Source of the DNA: Paraburkholderia solisilvae
Lineage (GTDB): Bacteria; Pseudomonadota; Gammaproteobacteria; Burkholderiales; Burkholderiaceae
Assembly (NCBI RefSeq): GCF_902859875.1
Contig: NZ_CADIKF010000023.1
Span: 1 to 64,000, forward strand
DNA: 64,000 bases
Direction of reading: 5' to 3'
Shown: piece by piece, positions 40,724-50,842 of the stretch
Layout of the letters: every line of letters begins with the position of its first letter
Position numbering within the stretch: the first letter of the stretch is position 1
Position numbers and translations under genes: made by a program
Notes under the pieces: generated by a model
Databases searched by the model: none
Told to the model about the DNA's origin: nothing
Seen by the model: only the letters and a program-made list of their open reading frames with translations

Positions 40724-41401
40724 CTACGGCGCGGCATGCGCGTTCGGCACAATCAGATCGTGATACCCGTTCACCATCACGCTGTACGAAAAGTACGCGA
40801 ACAGGATGGCCGACAGCAGGTGGCACGCACGCAGCAGTCCCGTCCCCGCACGTTTGCGACCATGGCTCGCGAGTCCGCAGATAAATAGCGTCCACACGAG
40901 GCCGCCGGCGAAGAAACCGCCGAGGAACACCGGCGCGGTCACGGCGGAAGTCGCGCCGGCTTTCGCGATCAGCGCGCCGCCCACCGCGGCGAACCATAAA
41001 ATTGCGCTCGGCGACGATACCGCCAGCAGCACGCCGCGCGCGAAATCGCGCCACGCATTCAAATGCGGTGCACGCGCATCGGCTTCCCCTTCCACCGGCG
41101 GCGCCGAGGCCGGAAACAACGCCTCGCGCGCCATTTTCCACGTCAGATAGAGCAGGATCGCCGCGCCGCCGATCCACACGACCCAACGCACCGCATCGAA
41201 TTGCAGCAGCGCGGCCATGCCCGCGAGCGCGAGCGCCGCGTAGATCAGATCGCCGAAACAGGAACCGAGGCCGAGCCAGAAGCCGGGCCGGAAGCCGTGC
41301 GACAACGTCAGCGAAATGATCGCGACATTGACGAGGCCGATATCGAGGCACAACGACAGCGAGAGAAAAAAACCATCCGACAACAACGACAACGCATGCA
41401 T
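40724..41401 (-). CDS. LysE/RhtB family amino acid exporter
   Basis: 225 residues with about six membrane helices. LSLSLCLDIGLVNVAIISL, GFRPGFWLGLGSCFGDLIY and SSPSAILWFAAVGG are the LysE-family blocks. These proteins export amino acids such as lysine, arginine, threonine or homoserine from the cytoplasm; the substrate cannot be told. Confidence 0.8.
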   Translation of the reverse strand: MHALSLLSDGFFLSLSLCLDIGLVNVAIISLTLSHGFRPGFWLGLGSCFGDLIYAALALAGMAALLQFDAVRWVVWIGGAAILLYLTWKMAREALFPASAPPVEGEADARAPHLNAWRDFARGVLLAVSSPSAILWFAAVGGALIAKAGATSAVTAPVFLGGFFAGGLVWTLFICGLASHGRKRAGTGLLRACHLLSAILFAYFSYSVMVNGYHDLIVPNAHAAP

Positions 41402-41570
41402 CCGCGCGACTTCCCTGAATTCTTATAGTTGAAACGATGTGCGCGCACGCTTGAATAAACCGGACCACGCGACGAACCGTGAGCGACGCGGCCGCGGCGC
41501 TGAATGCGCGCCGCGGCCGTCCATGCTTTTACTTCCGCTGCTGCTCGACGTCAATCAAAGCTCGACGCGC

Positions 41571-43058
41571 TCACACCGCCATACACAGATACTTGAGCTC
41601 GACATACTCGTCGATGCCGTACTTCGAGCCTTCGCGCCCGAGTCCCGACTGCTTGACGCCGCCGAACGGCGCGACTTCGGTCGAGATGATGCCGGTATTG
41701 ATGCCGACCATTCCATAGTCGAGCGCTTCGGCGACGCGCCACACGCGGCCGATATCGCGGCTGTAGAAGTAGGACGCGAGGCCGAACTCGGTATCGTTCG
41801 CGAGGCGGATCACTTCGGCTTCGTCGCGGAACCTGAACACCGCGGCGACCGGGCCGAAGGTTTCCTCGCGCGCGATCAGCATGTCGCGGGTGACTTCGGA
41901 AAGCACGGTCGGTTCGACGAAGCGGCCGGCAATCACCTTGCCGCCCGCGATGAGTTTCGCGCCTTTCGCGGTCGCATCGCTGATGTGCTGTGTGACTTTC
42001 GCGGTCGCGTCGTCGTCGATCAGCGGGCCCTGGTTCACGCCATCGTCGAAGCCGTTGCCGACCTTGATGCCGCGCGTCGCGGCGGCGAGCTTCTCGACAA
42101 AGCGGTCATACACCGATTCATGCACGTAGAAGCGGTTGGTGCAGACGCAGGTCTGCCCCGCGTTGCGGTATTTCGAAATCACCGCGCCTTCGACGGCGGC
42201 GTCGAGATCCGCATCGTCGAACACGATAAACGGCGCGTGGCCGCCGAGTTCGAGCGCGACTTTCTTCACGGTCGGCGCGCACTGCTGCATCAGGATGCGG
42301 CCGACCGGTGTCGATCCGGTAAACGACAGATGCCGGACGATATCGCTTTCGCACAGTACCTTGCCGACCGCGATCGAGTTTGCCGAATCCGCGGTGATCA
42401 CGTTGAACACGCCTTTCGGAATGCCCGCGCGTTGCGCGAGTTCGGCCAGCGCGAGCGCCGAAAGCGGCGTCTGCTCAGCCGGCTTGACGACGATCGTGCA
42501 GCCCGCGGCGATGGCCGGCGCGACCTTGCGCGTGATCATCGCGATCGGGAAATTCCATGGCGTGATCGATGCGCATACGCCGATCGCCTGCTTGAGCACG
42601 ACGAGCTTCTTGTCGGCCATCGGGCTCGCGACGACGTCGCCGTTCACCCGCTTCGCTTCTTCCGCGAACCATTCGATAAACGATGAGCCGTAGACCACTT
42701 CGCCGCGCGCTTCGGCAAGCGGCTTGCCTTGCTCGGCAGTCATGATCGCGGCGAGATCGTCCGCGTTCGCGACGATCAGGTCGTACCAGCGGCGCAGGAT
42801 CGCCGCGCGTTCCTTGCCGGTCTTCGCGCGCCACGCGGGCAGCGCGGCATGCGCCGCGGAGATCGCGCGTTTTGCGTCGTCGGCGCCGAGGTTCGGCACG
42901 CGGGCAATTTCGCTGTTGTCGGCCGGGTCCAGCACCGCGAAGTCCTGCGTGCCGGTGCTCGCGGACCACTCGCCGCCGATATAGGCGCGCGTGCGAAACA
43001 GGCTGGTGTCTTTGAGTTGCGCGAGCCGGGTCGCGGCCGGGGTCGATGCTTGAGTCAT
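41571..43058 (-). CDS. gabD: NAD(P)-dependent succinate-semialdehyde dehydrogenase
   Basis: 495 residues, an aldehyde dehydrogenase superfamily member. ITPWNFPIAMITRK and FTGSTPVGR form the cofactor site, the general base Glu is in LELGGHAPF and the catalytic Cys in NAGQTCVC. The pattern matches GabD, which oxidises succinate semialdehyde to succinate in GABA breakdown. AAGGAG precedes the ATG. The gene stands alone; no gabT is next to it. Confidence 0.88.
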   Translation of the reverse strand: MTQASTPAATRLAQLKDTSLFRTRAYIGGEWSASTGTQDFAVLDPADNSEIARVPNLGADDAKRAISAAHAALPAWRAKTGKERAAILRRWYDLIVANADDLAAIMTAEQGKPLAEARGEVVYGSSFIEWFAEEAKRVNGDVVASPMADKKLVVLKQAIGVCASITPWNFPIAMITRKVAPAIAAGCTIVVKPAEQTPLSALALAELAQRAGIPKGVFNVITADSANSIAVGKVLCESDIVRHLSFTGSTPVGRILMQQCAPTVKKVALELGGHAPFIVFDDADLDAAVEGAVISKYRNAGQTCVCTNRFYVHESVYDRFVEKLAAATRGIKVGNGFDDGVNQGPLIDDDATAKVTQHISDATAKGAKLIAGGKVIAGRFVEPTVLSEVTRDMLIAREETFGPVAAVFRFRDEAEVIRLANDTEFGLASYFYSRDIGRVWRVAEALDYGMVGINTGIISTEVAPFGGVKQSGLGREGSKYGIDEYVELKYLCMAV

Positions 43059-43177
43059 CCGTAAACTCCTTGAGTGACGTCTTGCGGATGCGTTCCGGAT
43101 GTTCTTGCAGGAAGCTCAACCGAACGCGCGATCAGGACATCCGCTGGCGCCATTCATCCTGGCGCCGGCGGATGAGG

Positions 43178-44755
43178 TCATAGACCTAGTGTATTCCAGA
43201 GCTGATCGATGCGTTGTTTGACGGCATTGTCCATCATGATCGGACGGCCCCACTCGCGATCGGTTTCGCCCGGCCACTTGTTGGTCGCGTCGAGTCCCAT
43301 CTTCGAACCGAGGCCGGCGACCGGCGATGCGAAATCGAGGTAATCGATCGGCGTGCGATCGACGAGCACCGTGTCGCGCGACGGATCGATGCGTGTGGTA
43401 ATTGCCCAGATCACTTCCTTCCAGTCGCGAATATTCACGTCCTCGTCGACCACGACGATGAACTTCGTATACATGAATTGCCGCAGGAAGCTCCAGACAC
43501 CGAACATGACCCGTTTCGCATGACCGGGGTAGCTCTTCTTCATCTGCACGATCGCCATCCGGTAGCTGCATCCTTCGGGCGGCAGGTAGAAGTCCGTGAT
43601 CTCGGGAAACTGCTTTTGCAGCAGCGGCACGAACACTTCGTTCAGTGCGACGCCCAGCACGGCCGGTTCGTCGGGCGGTTTGCCTGTATACGTGGAGTGA
43701 TAGATCGCGTCGCGGCGCATCGTGATCCGCTCGATCGTGAAGACCGGGAACCACTCCTGTTCGTTGTAGTAGCCGGTATGGTCGCCGTACGGACCCTCGA
43801 GCGCGTGTTCGTACGCGCTTGCCGGGCCCTTCGACGGACGCGGCGGCGCGCCGGCCGGCGCCGCGTCCGGTTCGCCCTGCTGCGGGTAGATAAAGCCCTC
43901 GAGCACGATTTCGGCGCGGGCGGGCACCTGCAGCGTGTCGACACCCGGCGTCAGGCATTTCGCCAGCTCGGTACGGCTGCCGCGCAGCAGACCCGCGAAC
44001 TGATATTCAGACAGCGTGTCCGGCACCGGCGTCACGGCGCCGAGCGTGGTCGCCGGGTCCGCGCCGAGCACGACGGCAACCGGATACGGCTGCCCCGGGT
44101 TGCGCAACGCGAACTCGCGGAAATCGAGCGCGCCGCCGCGATGCGCGAGCCAGCGCATGATCACCTTGTTACGGCCGATGACCTGCTGCCGGTAGATGCC
44201 GAGGTTCTGGCGCGTCTTGTTCGGCCCGCGCGTGACGGTCAGGCCCCAGGTGATCAGCGGGCCGGCGTCGCCGGGCCAGCAGGTCTGGATGGGCAGCTTC
44301 GCGAGATCGACATCGCCGCCTTCCCAGACGATCTCCTGACACGGCGGCGCGCTGACTGTCTTCGGCGCCATGTCCCAGACCGCCTTTGCGAGCGACAGCA
44401 GCTTGCCGGCGTCCTTCAGGCCTTTGGGCGGTTCCGGCTCCTTGAGCGCGGACAGGAGCCGCCCGACGTCGCGCAGCGACTCCAGCGCCGCGCGTTCGCC
44501 ACCGACGCCGTCCTCGCCCGCCGTGTCGATGCCCATGCCGAGCGCGACGCGCCGCGGCGTGCCGAACAGATTGCCGAGCACGGCAAACGCGTGGCTTTGC
44601 TTCGCCTCGAACAGCAGCGCCGGGCCGCCGGCTCGCAGTACCCGGTCGCACAGTTCGGTCATTTCAAGAACAGGGGAGACGTGTTGCGCGATGCGGCGCA
44701 ATTCGCCTGACGTCTCGAGACGTCCGGCGAAGTCGCGCAGGTCTTTATATTTCAT
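43178..44755 (-). CDS. ubiD: 4-hydroxy-3-polyprenylbenzoate decarboxylase
   Basis: 525 residues of the UbiD family, which uses prenylated FMN for decarboxylation in ubiquinone synthesis. [20 protein letters not shown] holds cofactor contacts, and the conserved Glu-Arg-Glu region sits around [14 protein letters not shown]. The C-terminal [17 protein letters not shown] motif is diagnostic. The start at ATG 44755 (MKYKDLRDF) is chosen from homology. Confidence 0.93.
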   Translation of the reverse strand: MKYKDLRDFAGRLETSGELRRIAQHVSPVLEMTELCDRVLRAGGPALLFEAKQSHAFAVLGNLFGTPRRVALGMGIDTAGEDGVGGERAALESLRDVGRLLSALKEPEPPKGLKDAGKLLSLAKAVWDMAPKTVSAPPCQEIVWEGGDVDLAKLPIQTCWPGDAGPLITWGLTVTRGPNKTRQNLGIYRQQVIGRNKVIMRWLAHRGGALDFREFALRNPGQPYPVAVVLGADPATTLGAVTPVPDTLSEYQFAGLLRGSRTELAKCLTPGVDTLQVPARAEIVLEGFIYPQQGEPDAAPAGAPPRPSKGPASAYEHALEGPYGDHTGYYNEQEWFPVFTIERITMRRDAIYHSTYTGKPPDEPAVLGVALNEVFVPLLQKQFPEITDFYLPPEGCSYRMAIVQMKKSYPGHAKRVMFGVWSFLRQFMYTKFIVVVDEDVNIRDWKEVIWAITTRIDPSRDTVLVDRTPIDYLDFASPVAGLGSKMGLDATNKWPGETDREWGRPIMMDNAVKQRIDQLWNTLGL

Positions 44756-45412
44756 CGTGTCCGGTGAGAAGGCCGATGCACGGCGCATTGAGAGGACGGG
44801 CGCCATCAGGTGCGAAACCTTCGACGCGGCCGCAGGCGAGCAGCAACAAACTGCAACAAAAAACGCAGGAACACCGCGTCCTTTGAATTGTCGATTTTAC
44901 ATGCGTTACTTGGCGCACGTTGAGTTACAGAAAGTCATATGGCCCGAAAGGCGCTTGCCGCGCGGTTCTTGACCGACTGAACGCTGTTCATAATTACAAT
45001 TGGTTATAGATTTGGATTTTTATAGTGTTGACGATCTATAAAAGGGTGCTCTAGAATCCGCTCCATTGGTTGCAGGGCTTGATAGTTTTTACCACCGTCC
45101 CCCGGTCCTTCAGACGCAACGCGTCGCATTTGCCGCCTCCCTGCTCGGCACTGACGGTTTATGTTGTCCTCGCCAGCGCAATTCGACGCTGGTTTTTCGT
45201 GTGGGAGCCGCCGTGTTGCATGCTTTACTGCATGCGGCCGGACCGTTTTCGGGTTTTGGGCTCCCAGGACGGTATTTTTTGCCGTTCCTCGCTGCATTCC
45301 CGACGCCGCAGCCGCCTTAACCAGAGCGCGCGACGTCTTGATTCTGCGTACAAAGTGGTCGAAGCCGGTTCATCGGCGGGGTGCGCAGACTCATGCAACA
45401 TGGGAGATCCGA
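44756..45412. other. Long intergenic region between ubiD and the lytic transglycosylase
   Basis: No gene is supported. It holds a strong plus-strand promoter-like site at 45028-45057, leaving ~350 nt of untranslated RNA before the next start. Within this, TGGGAGCC..GGCTCCCA encloses a GCATGC..GCATGC hairpin, so a structured leader or separate small RNA is possible. Confidence 0.5.
45028..45057 (+). promoter_or_regulatory. Sigma70-like promoter upstream of lytic transglycosylase
   Basis: TTGACG (45028-45033), 18-nt spacer, TAGAAT (45052-45057), in a locally AT-rich stretch. Confidence 0.6.
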
Positions 45413-46627
45413 ATGAACGCCTGGTTATCGTGGCGTCCCGATGAGCGAGCCGCACAAGCTGTGCGCGCTGTTTTACGTCGCGGGACCCGTATGAGTCATC
45501 ATCTTTTCAGCATGGTGGGCGGTGTCGCGGTATTGCTGGCGCTCGCACTGTGGCTGATGCCGACGTGGCGCGGCACGCTCGCCGCGAAGCTGATGCCGGT
45601 ATTGTCCGCTGCAGTGCAGGCGGGCCCGGCGCGGCTGCTGCAGGGCAATCCGCTGCCGTCCTTTGCGCCGCCCGGCGCCCATAGCGGCGCACCGGCCGAC
45701 GACACCCTGTCGAGCGACACGAACGGGAACGGCGCCGAGTCGCAGGCGGTCACGCTGACCGGCGTGAACGGCTTCGACAACGCGCTCGACCTGGGCACGG
45801 GTCTGAACAACGGGTCGAATCCCGGTGGCGGCGCGGGTTCTTCTTCGGCGCTCAACGGGCTCGATCCGCGCACGCTGCCGAGCGTCGGCTCGTTGGCCCG
45901 GCTGATTCCGGCGCAACGCGTGAGTGCCGATGCGCGCGATGACCGCGTGCTCGTGTCGTCGCGTGAGCAGGATCTGGTCGCAACGTTTCTTGCACGGCGC
46001 TATCGCGTCGCCCAGGAGCCGGTCAGCGAACTCGTGAAGGCCGCCTTCGATACGGGTCGCGAGGTCGGTCTGGACCCGCTGCTGCTGCTGGCGGTGATGG
46101 CGATCGAGTCGGGCTTCAATCCGTACGCGGAAAGCGGCGTCGGTGCAAAAGGCCTGATGCAGGTGATGTCCACCGTCCATTCGGACAAATTCCGCTACTT
46201 CGGCGGCCAGAGCGCGGCGCTCGAGCCGCTTCCGAACATCAAGGTCGGCGCGCTGGTGCTGAAAGATTGCATTGCGCGCGGCGGTTCGCTGCCGGGCGGT
46301 CTGCGTCTCTATGTCGGTTCGTCGACGCAGGACGACGGCGGCTACGGCGCGAAAGTGATGGCCGAGCGCGGGCGTCTGCGCGACGTCGCACGCGGCCGCA
46401 AGGTGCCGATCAATGCGCCGCAGGCGCCCGCCACGGTGACGGCGTCCGCGCCGGCGCAGACCGCTGCCACGAACAACGGCGGCAACAAGCGCGTGCAGGT
46501 GACGCTCGACGGCGGCCACGCGCTCGCCGCGACGAAGACGACGGGCGCGGCGAGCGGCGCGCCGGCACAGGATGATGCGAGCGCCCCGCAAAAGCACGTC
46601 AACCCGTCGGAGCAATTGGGCGCCTGA
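45413..46627 (+). CDS. Membrane-anchored lytic transglycosylase (SLT domain)
   Basis: 404 residues. One membrane helix at ~30-48 (MVGGVAVLLALALWLMP), a Ser/Gly/Asn-rich periplasmic linker, and a Slt-type domain at ~190-320 with catalytic Glu232 in AVMAIESGFNP, then GAKGLMQVM and a variant of the final Tyr motif (LRLYVGSS). It should cleave peptidoglycan with formation of 1,6-anhydro-muropeptides. The C-terminal ~80 residues are Ala/Thr-rich and disordered. ATG at 45413 has GGGAG upstream. Confidence 0.85.
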   Translation: MNAWLSWRPDERAAQAVRAVLRRGTRMSHHLFSMVGGVAVLLALALWLMPTWRGTLAAKLMPVLSAAVQAGPARLLQGNPLPSFAPPGAHSGAPADDTLSSDTNGNGAESQAVTLTGVNGFDNALDLGTGLNNGSNPGGGAGSSSALNGLDPRTLPSVGSLARLIPAQRVSADARDDRVLVSSREQDLVATFLARRYRVAQEPVSELVKAAFDTGREVGLDPLLLLAVMAIESGFNPYAESGVGAKGLMQVMSTVHSDKFRYFGGQSAALEPLPNIKVGALVLKDCIARGGSLPGGLRLYVGSSTQDDGGYGAKVMAERGRLRDVARGRKVPINAPQAPATVTASAPAQTAATNNGGNKRVQVTLDGGHALAATKTTGAASGAPAQDDASAPQKHVNPSEQLGA

Positions 46628-46647
46628 TTGGCTCGAACGCATCGTTG

Positions 46648-46686
46648 AAAAAGCCCCTGTCGGTCGGTGACTGACAGGGGCTTTTT
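46648..46686. terminator. Bidirectional terminator
   Basis: AAAAAGCCCCTGTC / GACAGGGGCTTTTT, a 14-bp stem with A and T tracts, between the convergent lytic transglycosylase and hipA genes. Confidence 0.93.
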
Positions 46687-46741
46687 CACGTCTTGTGCAG
46701 GCGGCGAAAAATCGCCGCGAAACACGACGCAGACGCGCGAC

Positions 46742-48043
46742 TCAGACCTGGGCCAAAGGAAGCCCTGCAAGCCTTTCGAGCACGACCTTTTTCATCGTGG
46801 GCGGCGTGGGAAGCTGATCCAGCACCTGAGGCCATGTCGAGCGCGCCGCCGCTACCGCCGATCTCACCGCGGCGGTCACGATCCGCTCGGCAATACCGCT
46901 CGCGCGCGCCATCATCTTATAGTCGTCGAGTGTTTGCGCGCGTTGCATCCTGTCGATCGCGAGGTTGGTTCCATATCCGGCGAAGCCCGGCAGCGACGCC
47001 ACGCAGACGATGTCGTACGCGGGCGTCAGTTGCGGAAACTTTCCGTCGACGTAGAGCACGGAAAAGTTCTTCAGGTGCGCGTCGCTGTTTCCGATCAGCG
47101 TATTGACGGCCTGACGGATGAAGAACTGTCGCACGTCTTCGACGCCCTTGGGACTCAGCCGATCGAGCAGTCTGACCAAGGTCTGAAAGTGCTCGACCTT
47201 GCCGTACTTCGCGCGCGGCATCCGGCCGAGCACCTGGCAGGCATCCTCCGCGTGCACGCGGACGTTGTCGACGCGGTCATAGCGCTGCACGGCCAGAAAT
47301 GATCGCGCGGTACCCGCTGCTTCGACGACGCCGGGTATGTCGAGCGCGGCGGTCGGCATCGGCTCACATTCCGCCACGTCGACGCCTGCGGCTTTCGCTA
47401 GCTGCATCGCGGCGTACTCGTTGAAGATCTGCGTATCGTCGTTGCGCGCGGGCAGCTTCGCAATGATGTCCGACAGCTTGCCGTGCGCCGGCATCGTGTA
47501 GCGCCTGCCTTTTCTCACCGTTGAAAGCGCGAGCTTGTTCTGCACACCTGATACCGACGCGGCGCCCTCCGTGGCGCCCTCAATGACCGCCGCTTCGAGA
47601 TTGTCTGCGCCGCCGGTGGCGCCGAACGTCCTCGCGTACTCCGGAATAGCGTGAGGGTCGGCGGGCGGCGTAACGACGACCGCTCCGGGAAGGTCGGCTC
47701 CCGCGGCCGCGAGCACACCGAAGTCGTCGCGGTCTTCGGGGTTATGTCGCGTGTGCTCGAGGCGTTGACGCAGCTCGCTTTCGGGCAGGAGCCCCGCGAA
47801 GAACGGCGGAAGCTGTCCACCGGTGTTGTATAGGGCAGGGTGAAACGAGTTGGCGAAGATAGCGGCAGCCACTTCGGGCGCGCCCGGAATCGACATCGAC
47901 AGACTCAAGGTCGGTTGTCCCGACGCGGCCTTGAATCGCTCGGACGGGACGAACCGGCAATTGCCTTCGAGCTCGCAAAGGTAGCCGGACAGCTCGCCAT
48001 ATAGATGGACTTCCAGATATCGCGGGTGCGGGCCGTCGCTCAT
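46742..48043 (-). CDS. hipA: HipA-type toxin kinase
   Basis: 433 residues of the HipA Ser/Thr kinase family. SVSGVQNKLAL is the glycine/lysine ATP-loop region, GNSDAHLKNFS the catalytic loop with the Asp base, and LTPAYDIV the metal-binding DFD-equivalent. Domain order (N-subdomain, then couple_hipA and HipA_C) is normal. In E. coli HipA phosphorylates glutamyl-tRNA synthetase and induces persistence. It overlaps the antitoxin gene by ATGA, as expected for a toxin-antitoxin pair. Confidence 0.92.
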   Translation of the reverse strand: MSDGPHPRYLEVHLYGELSGYLCELEGNCRFVPSERFKAASGQPTLSLSMSIPGAPEVAAAIFANSFHPALYNTGGQLPPFFAGLLPESELRQRLEHTRHNPEDRDDFGVLAAAGADLPGAVVVTPPADPHAIPEYARTFGATGGADNLEAAVIEGATEGAASVSGVQNKLALSTVRKGRRYTMPAHGKLSDIIAKLPARNDDTQIFNEYAAMQLAKAAGVDVAECEPMPTAALDIPGVVEAAGTARSFLAVQRYDRVDNVRVHAEDACQVLGRMPRAKYGKVEHFQTLVRLLDRLSPKGVEDVRQFFIRQAVNTLIGNSDAHLKNFSVLYVDGKFPQLTPAYDIVCVASLPGFAGYGTNLAIDRMQRAQTLDDYKMMARASGIAERIVTAAVRSAVAAARSTWPQVLDQLPTPPTMKKVVLERLAGLPLAQV

Positions 48044-48330
48044 TGCTTCGCCTCGAGGAACAATTCGACGGCGCTTTTCGCCGCGCGGTCAGGCCCGGTG
48101 TCGCGTCCTTCCAGTATTTGCTGGACGGCTGCGAGATGTTCCTTCGGGATCAACACCCATGCGGCATCGAGCGCACTGGCGATGGCGTCAAGGGTCGAGC
48201 CGCGCGTGTCGTGCTTGCCGGACAGGGTTGTCACAAGATTGGGGCGCGCCATGCCGACGAGTGCCGCAAGGCGCGCCGCCGGCGTATTGCGTTGCGCGAT
48301 ACGCTGCTTAAGCTGGCTCAGGAAGGACAT
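48040..48330 (-). CDS. hipB: HipB-type antitoxin, HTH regulator
   Basis: 96 residues with an XRE-like helix-turn-helix (AARLAALVGMARPNLVTTLSG). It should neutralise HipA and repress the operon. The ATG directly follows one inverted operator copy, and TATAAT lies at 48371-48366 on the minus strand. Confidence 0.88.
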   Translation of the reverse strand: MSFLSQLKQRIAQRNTPAARLAALVGMARPNLVTTLSGKHDTRGSTLDAIASALDAAWVLIPKEHLAAVQQILEGRDTGPDRAAKSAVELFLEAKQ

Positions 48331-48445
48331 GATATTTCATACTATTCGCCAAGTTTGTTTAACAGATTATACACTCCTCGAGCGAAGTGATCCCGCGTCG
48401 TCTGTATGGTATGTCATAAAAAACGCGAATCTGTATGAAATATCA
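48331..48445. promoter_or_regulatory. hipBA promoter and operator repeats
   Basis: GTATGAAATATC at 48433-48444 has a perfect inverted copy at 48331-48342, touching the hipB start codon. A third, 12/15-matching copy (CTGTATGGTATGTCA) is at 48402-48416. A minus-strand TATAAT (48371-48366) lies between them; the -35 region is weak. Confidence 0.75.
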
Positions 48446-48486
48446 ATCGGGACGGATTGGAGGCGCCGGTTTCAGTTGTCTCCACG

Positions 48487-48527
48487 AAAAAAGCCCCCTT
48501 CAGGTCATTGACGACCACAGGGGGCTT
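48487..48527 (-). terminator. Terminator of the aminotransferase transcript
   Basis: AAGCCCCCT / AGGGGGCTT, with AAAAAA on the plus strand giving a T-run for the leftward transcript from 48572. Confidence 0.9.
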
Positions 48528-48571
48528 CTGTGAAGCCATTCCACCACCAATCTGCGCACCGCGCGCCGTTC

Positions 48572-49765
48572 TCACCGCCCAAACAATTTACGCAACCGCT
48601 GCACCGCCTCCTCGAGCCTCGGATACGCGGTCGCATACGACACCCGCACATACTGATGCGGCGCCGCGGTGCCGAAATCCATCCCGGGCACCATCACGAC
48701 GCCCGCGTCGTGCAGCATCGCGTTCGCCAGCGCGGTGCTGTCGCCGCCCGCCGCATGCGGTACGTTCAGACAATCCGCGTACACATAGAACGCGCCGTCC
48801 GGCATCACCGGCACCGCAAAGCCGAGCGATTCGAGCGCCGGCACGATAAAGTCGCGCCGGCGTTTGAACTCGAGCCGGCGCAGGTCGTAAATTGCCAGCG
48901 TCGCGGGTTCGAAGCACGCGAGCGCCGCGCGCTGCGCGAGCGCCGACGCGCAGATAAACAGGTTTTGCGCCAGTTTTTCGAACGCGCTGACAAGCGACGG
49001 CGGCACGACCAGCCAGCCCAGGCGCCAGCCGGTCATGTTGAAGTACTTCGAGAAGCTGTTGACGGTGATCACGTCGTCGCCGAGCGATACCGCGGAGACC
49101 GGCGGCGCGTCGTAGCTGAGCCCCTGATAGATCTCGTCGACGACGGTAAAGCCGCCGCGGGCCCGCACCGTTTCGACGATGCGCTTCAACTCGTCCGGCG
49201 CGATCGACGTGCCGGTCGGATTGGACGGCGATGCGAGCAGTACGCCGCGGGTGCGCGCGCTCCACAGCCGTTCGACATCGTCGGCGGTCAACTGGAAACG
49301 CTCGGCGGGACCGCTTGGCACCATCACCGGCTTGCCTTCGGCCGCGATGACGAAGTGCCGGTTGCACGGATAGCACGGGTCGGGCATCAGCACTTCGTCG
49401 TCGCGATCGACGAGCGCCGTGCACGCAAGCAGCAGTGCGGCGGATGCGCCCGCCGTGATGACGATTCGCGACGAATCGACGTCGATGCCATACGCGTGCG
49501 CGTAGTGGCCGGCAATCGCGTCGCGCAGCGCATCGATGCCGACCGCGCTCGTGTAATGCATGTCGCCGCGGCGCAGCGCGTCTGCCGCCGCGTCGAGCAC
49601 CGGTTGCGGCGCGGTGAAATCGGGCTGGCCGATGCTCATGTGAATGACGTCGCGGCCGGCGCGCTCGAGCAGCGCGGCTTCCTTCATCATCTCCATCACA
49701 TGGAACGGCGCAATCGCGTCGACGCGAGCGGCCAGACGCATCAAGGATTCGCTCACGCGGGTCAT
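48572..49765 (-). CDS. PLP-dependent class I aminotransferase
   Basis: 397 residues, fold-type I. The Schiff-base Lys is in NSFSKYFNMTGWRLGW; the N-terminal MSIGQPDF, YTSAVGIDALRD and ASPSNPTGT are family blocks. It resembles alanine/aspartate-type aminotransferases of the AspC/AlaA group; substrate not fixed. It precedes the nusB-rib group on the same strand with a 56-bp gap and may be co-transcribed. Confidence 0.85.
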   Translation of the reverse strand: MTRVSESLMRLAARVDAIAPFHVMEMMKEAALLERAGRDVIHMSIGQPDFTAPQPVLDAAADALRRGDMHYTSAVGIDALRDAIAGHYAHAYGIDVDSSRIVITAGASAALLLACTALVDRDDEVLMPDPCYPCNRHFVIAAEGKPVMVPSGPAERFQLTADDVERLWSARTRGVLLASPSNPTGTSIAPDELKRIVETVRARGGFTVVDEIYQGLSYDAPPVSAVSLGDDVITVNSFSKYFNMTGWRLGWLVVPPSLVSAFEKLAQNLFICASALAQRAALACFEPATLAIYDLRRLEFKRRRDFIVPALESLGFAVPVMPDGAFYVYADCLNVPHAAGGDSTALANAMLHDAGVVMVPGMDFGTAAPHQYVRVSYATAYPRLEEAVQRLRKLFGR

Positions 49766-49821
49766 TCGTCGAGTCCAGTTCTAAACATGCTGCGCACGGC
49801 GCGCGTGCCGTGCCCGCGGGC

Positions 49822-50259
49822 TTAGCGCTTGCGCGCGGCGGCCTGCGTTTCGGCCTCGCGCAACTGCGCGGACAGTTTGTCGAGCACGCCGTTCACGTAC
49901 TTGTAGCCATCCGAGCCGCCGAATGTCTTCGCGAGCTCGACCGCTTCGTTGATCACGACGCGATATGGAATATCGAGGTGGTGCTTGAGCTCATACGCGG
50001 CGACCAGCAGCACCGACCGCTCGACCGGCGACAGCTGATCGAGCGGCCGGTCGAGGCACGGCGCGATCGCGGCGGACAGTTCGTCGCCTTCGCGAATCAC
50101 GCCATGCAGCAGCGCCTCCAGATGCTCGTGATCGGCCTTGTCATAGCCCTGCGCGCCGCGCAACTGGGTATCGACCTCACCGGCGGGCGCACCCGACAGC
50201 AGCCACTGATACAGCCCCTGCGTGGCCAGTTCGCGCGAACGTCGGCGTGCGCTCTTCAT
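49822..50259 (-). CDS. nusB: Transcription antitermination protein NusB
   Basis: 145 residues. [19 protein letters not shown] at the N-terminus and [21 protein letters not shown] with [13 protein letters not shown] are diagnostic. NusB with S10 binds boxA RNA and prevents early termination in rRNA operons. It overlaps ribH by ATGA. Confidence 0.95.
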   Translation of the reverse strand: MKSARRRSRELATQGLYQWLLSGAPAGEVDTQLRGAQGYDKADHEHLEALLHGVIREGDELSAAIAPCLDRPLDQLSPVERSVLLVAAYELKHHLDIPYRVVINEAVELAKTFGGSDGYKYVNGVLDKLSAQLREAETQAAARKR

Positions 50260-50774
50260 GCCCGTTCCTCTTCGTCACCCTCGTCTTCGTCTTCTTCGTC
50301 GTCATCGGTGTCGAGCTGCTCGAGCGCGACCGCGAGGTTCGCCATTTCGACGGCGACGCGCGCCGCGTCGCGGCCTTTTTCGGTCATTCGCGCGACAGCC
50401 TGTTCGTCGGTGTCGGTGGTCAGCACCGCGTTCGCGATCGGTACGCCGAAGTCGAGGCCGACGCGCGTGATGCCCGCGCCGTTTTCGTTCGACACGAGCT
50501 CGAAGTGATACGTCTCGCCGCGAATCACCGCGCCGACCGCGATCAGCGCGTCGAAGTGGCCGCTTTCCGCGAGCTTTTGCAGCGCGAGCGGAATTTCCAG
50601 CGCGCCCGGCACGGTGACGAGCAGCACGTCTTCGCCGGTGACGCCGAGGCGCTCGAGTTCTTCGATGCAGGCATCCGCGAGGCCGTTGCACACGGGTTCG
50701 TTAAAGCGCGACTGCACGATGCCGATGCGCAGCCCGTCGCCATCGAGATTCGGTTGGTATTGTCCGATTTCCAT
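50256..50774 (-). CDS. ribH: 6,7-dimethyl-8-ribityllumazine synthase
   Basis: 172 residues. [37 protein letters not shown] and the active-site segment [14 protein letters not shown] define RibH, the penultimate enzyme of riboflavin synthesis, which forms icosahedral or decameric shells. The acidic C-terminal tail is longer than in E. coli. Between ribBA and nusB, as in other Burkholderiaceae. Confidence 0.95.
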   Translation of the reverse strand: MEIGQYQPNLDGDGLRIGIVQSRFNEPVCNGLADACIEELERLGVTGEDVLLVTVPGALEIPLALQKLAESGHFDALIAVGAVIRGETYHFELVSNENGAGITRVGLDFGVPIANAVLTTDTDEQAVARMTEKGRDAARVAVEMANLAVALEQLDTDDDEEDEDEGDEEERA

Positions 50775-50842
50775 ATCAGGTCCGTGAAGTGAAGGGTGGG
50801 CGCAGTATCCTGCATGCGCGGGTCATTGCGGTGGTCAACGGC

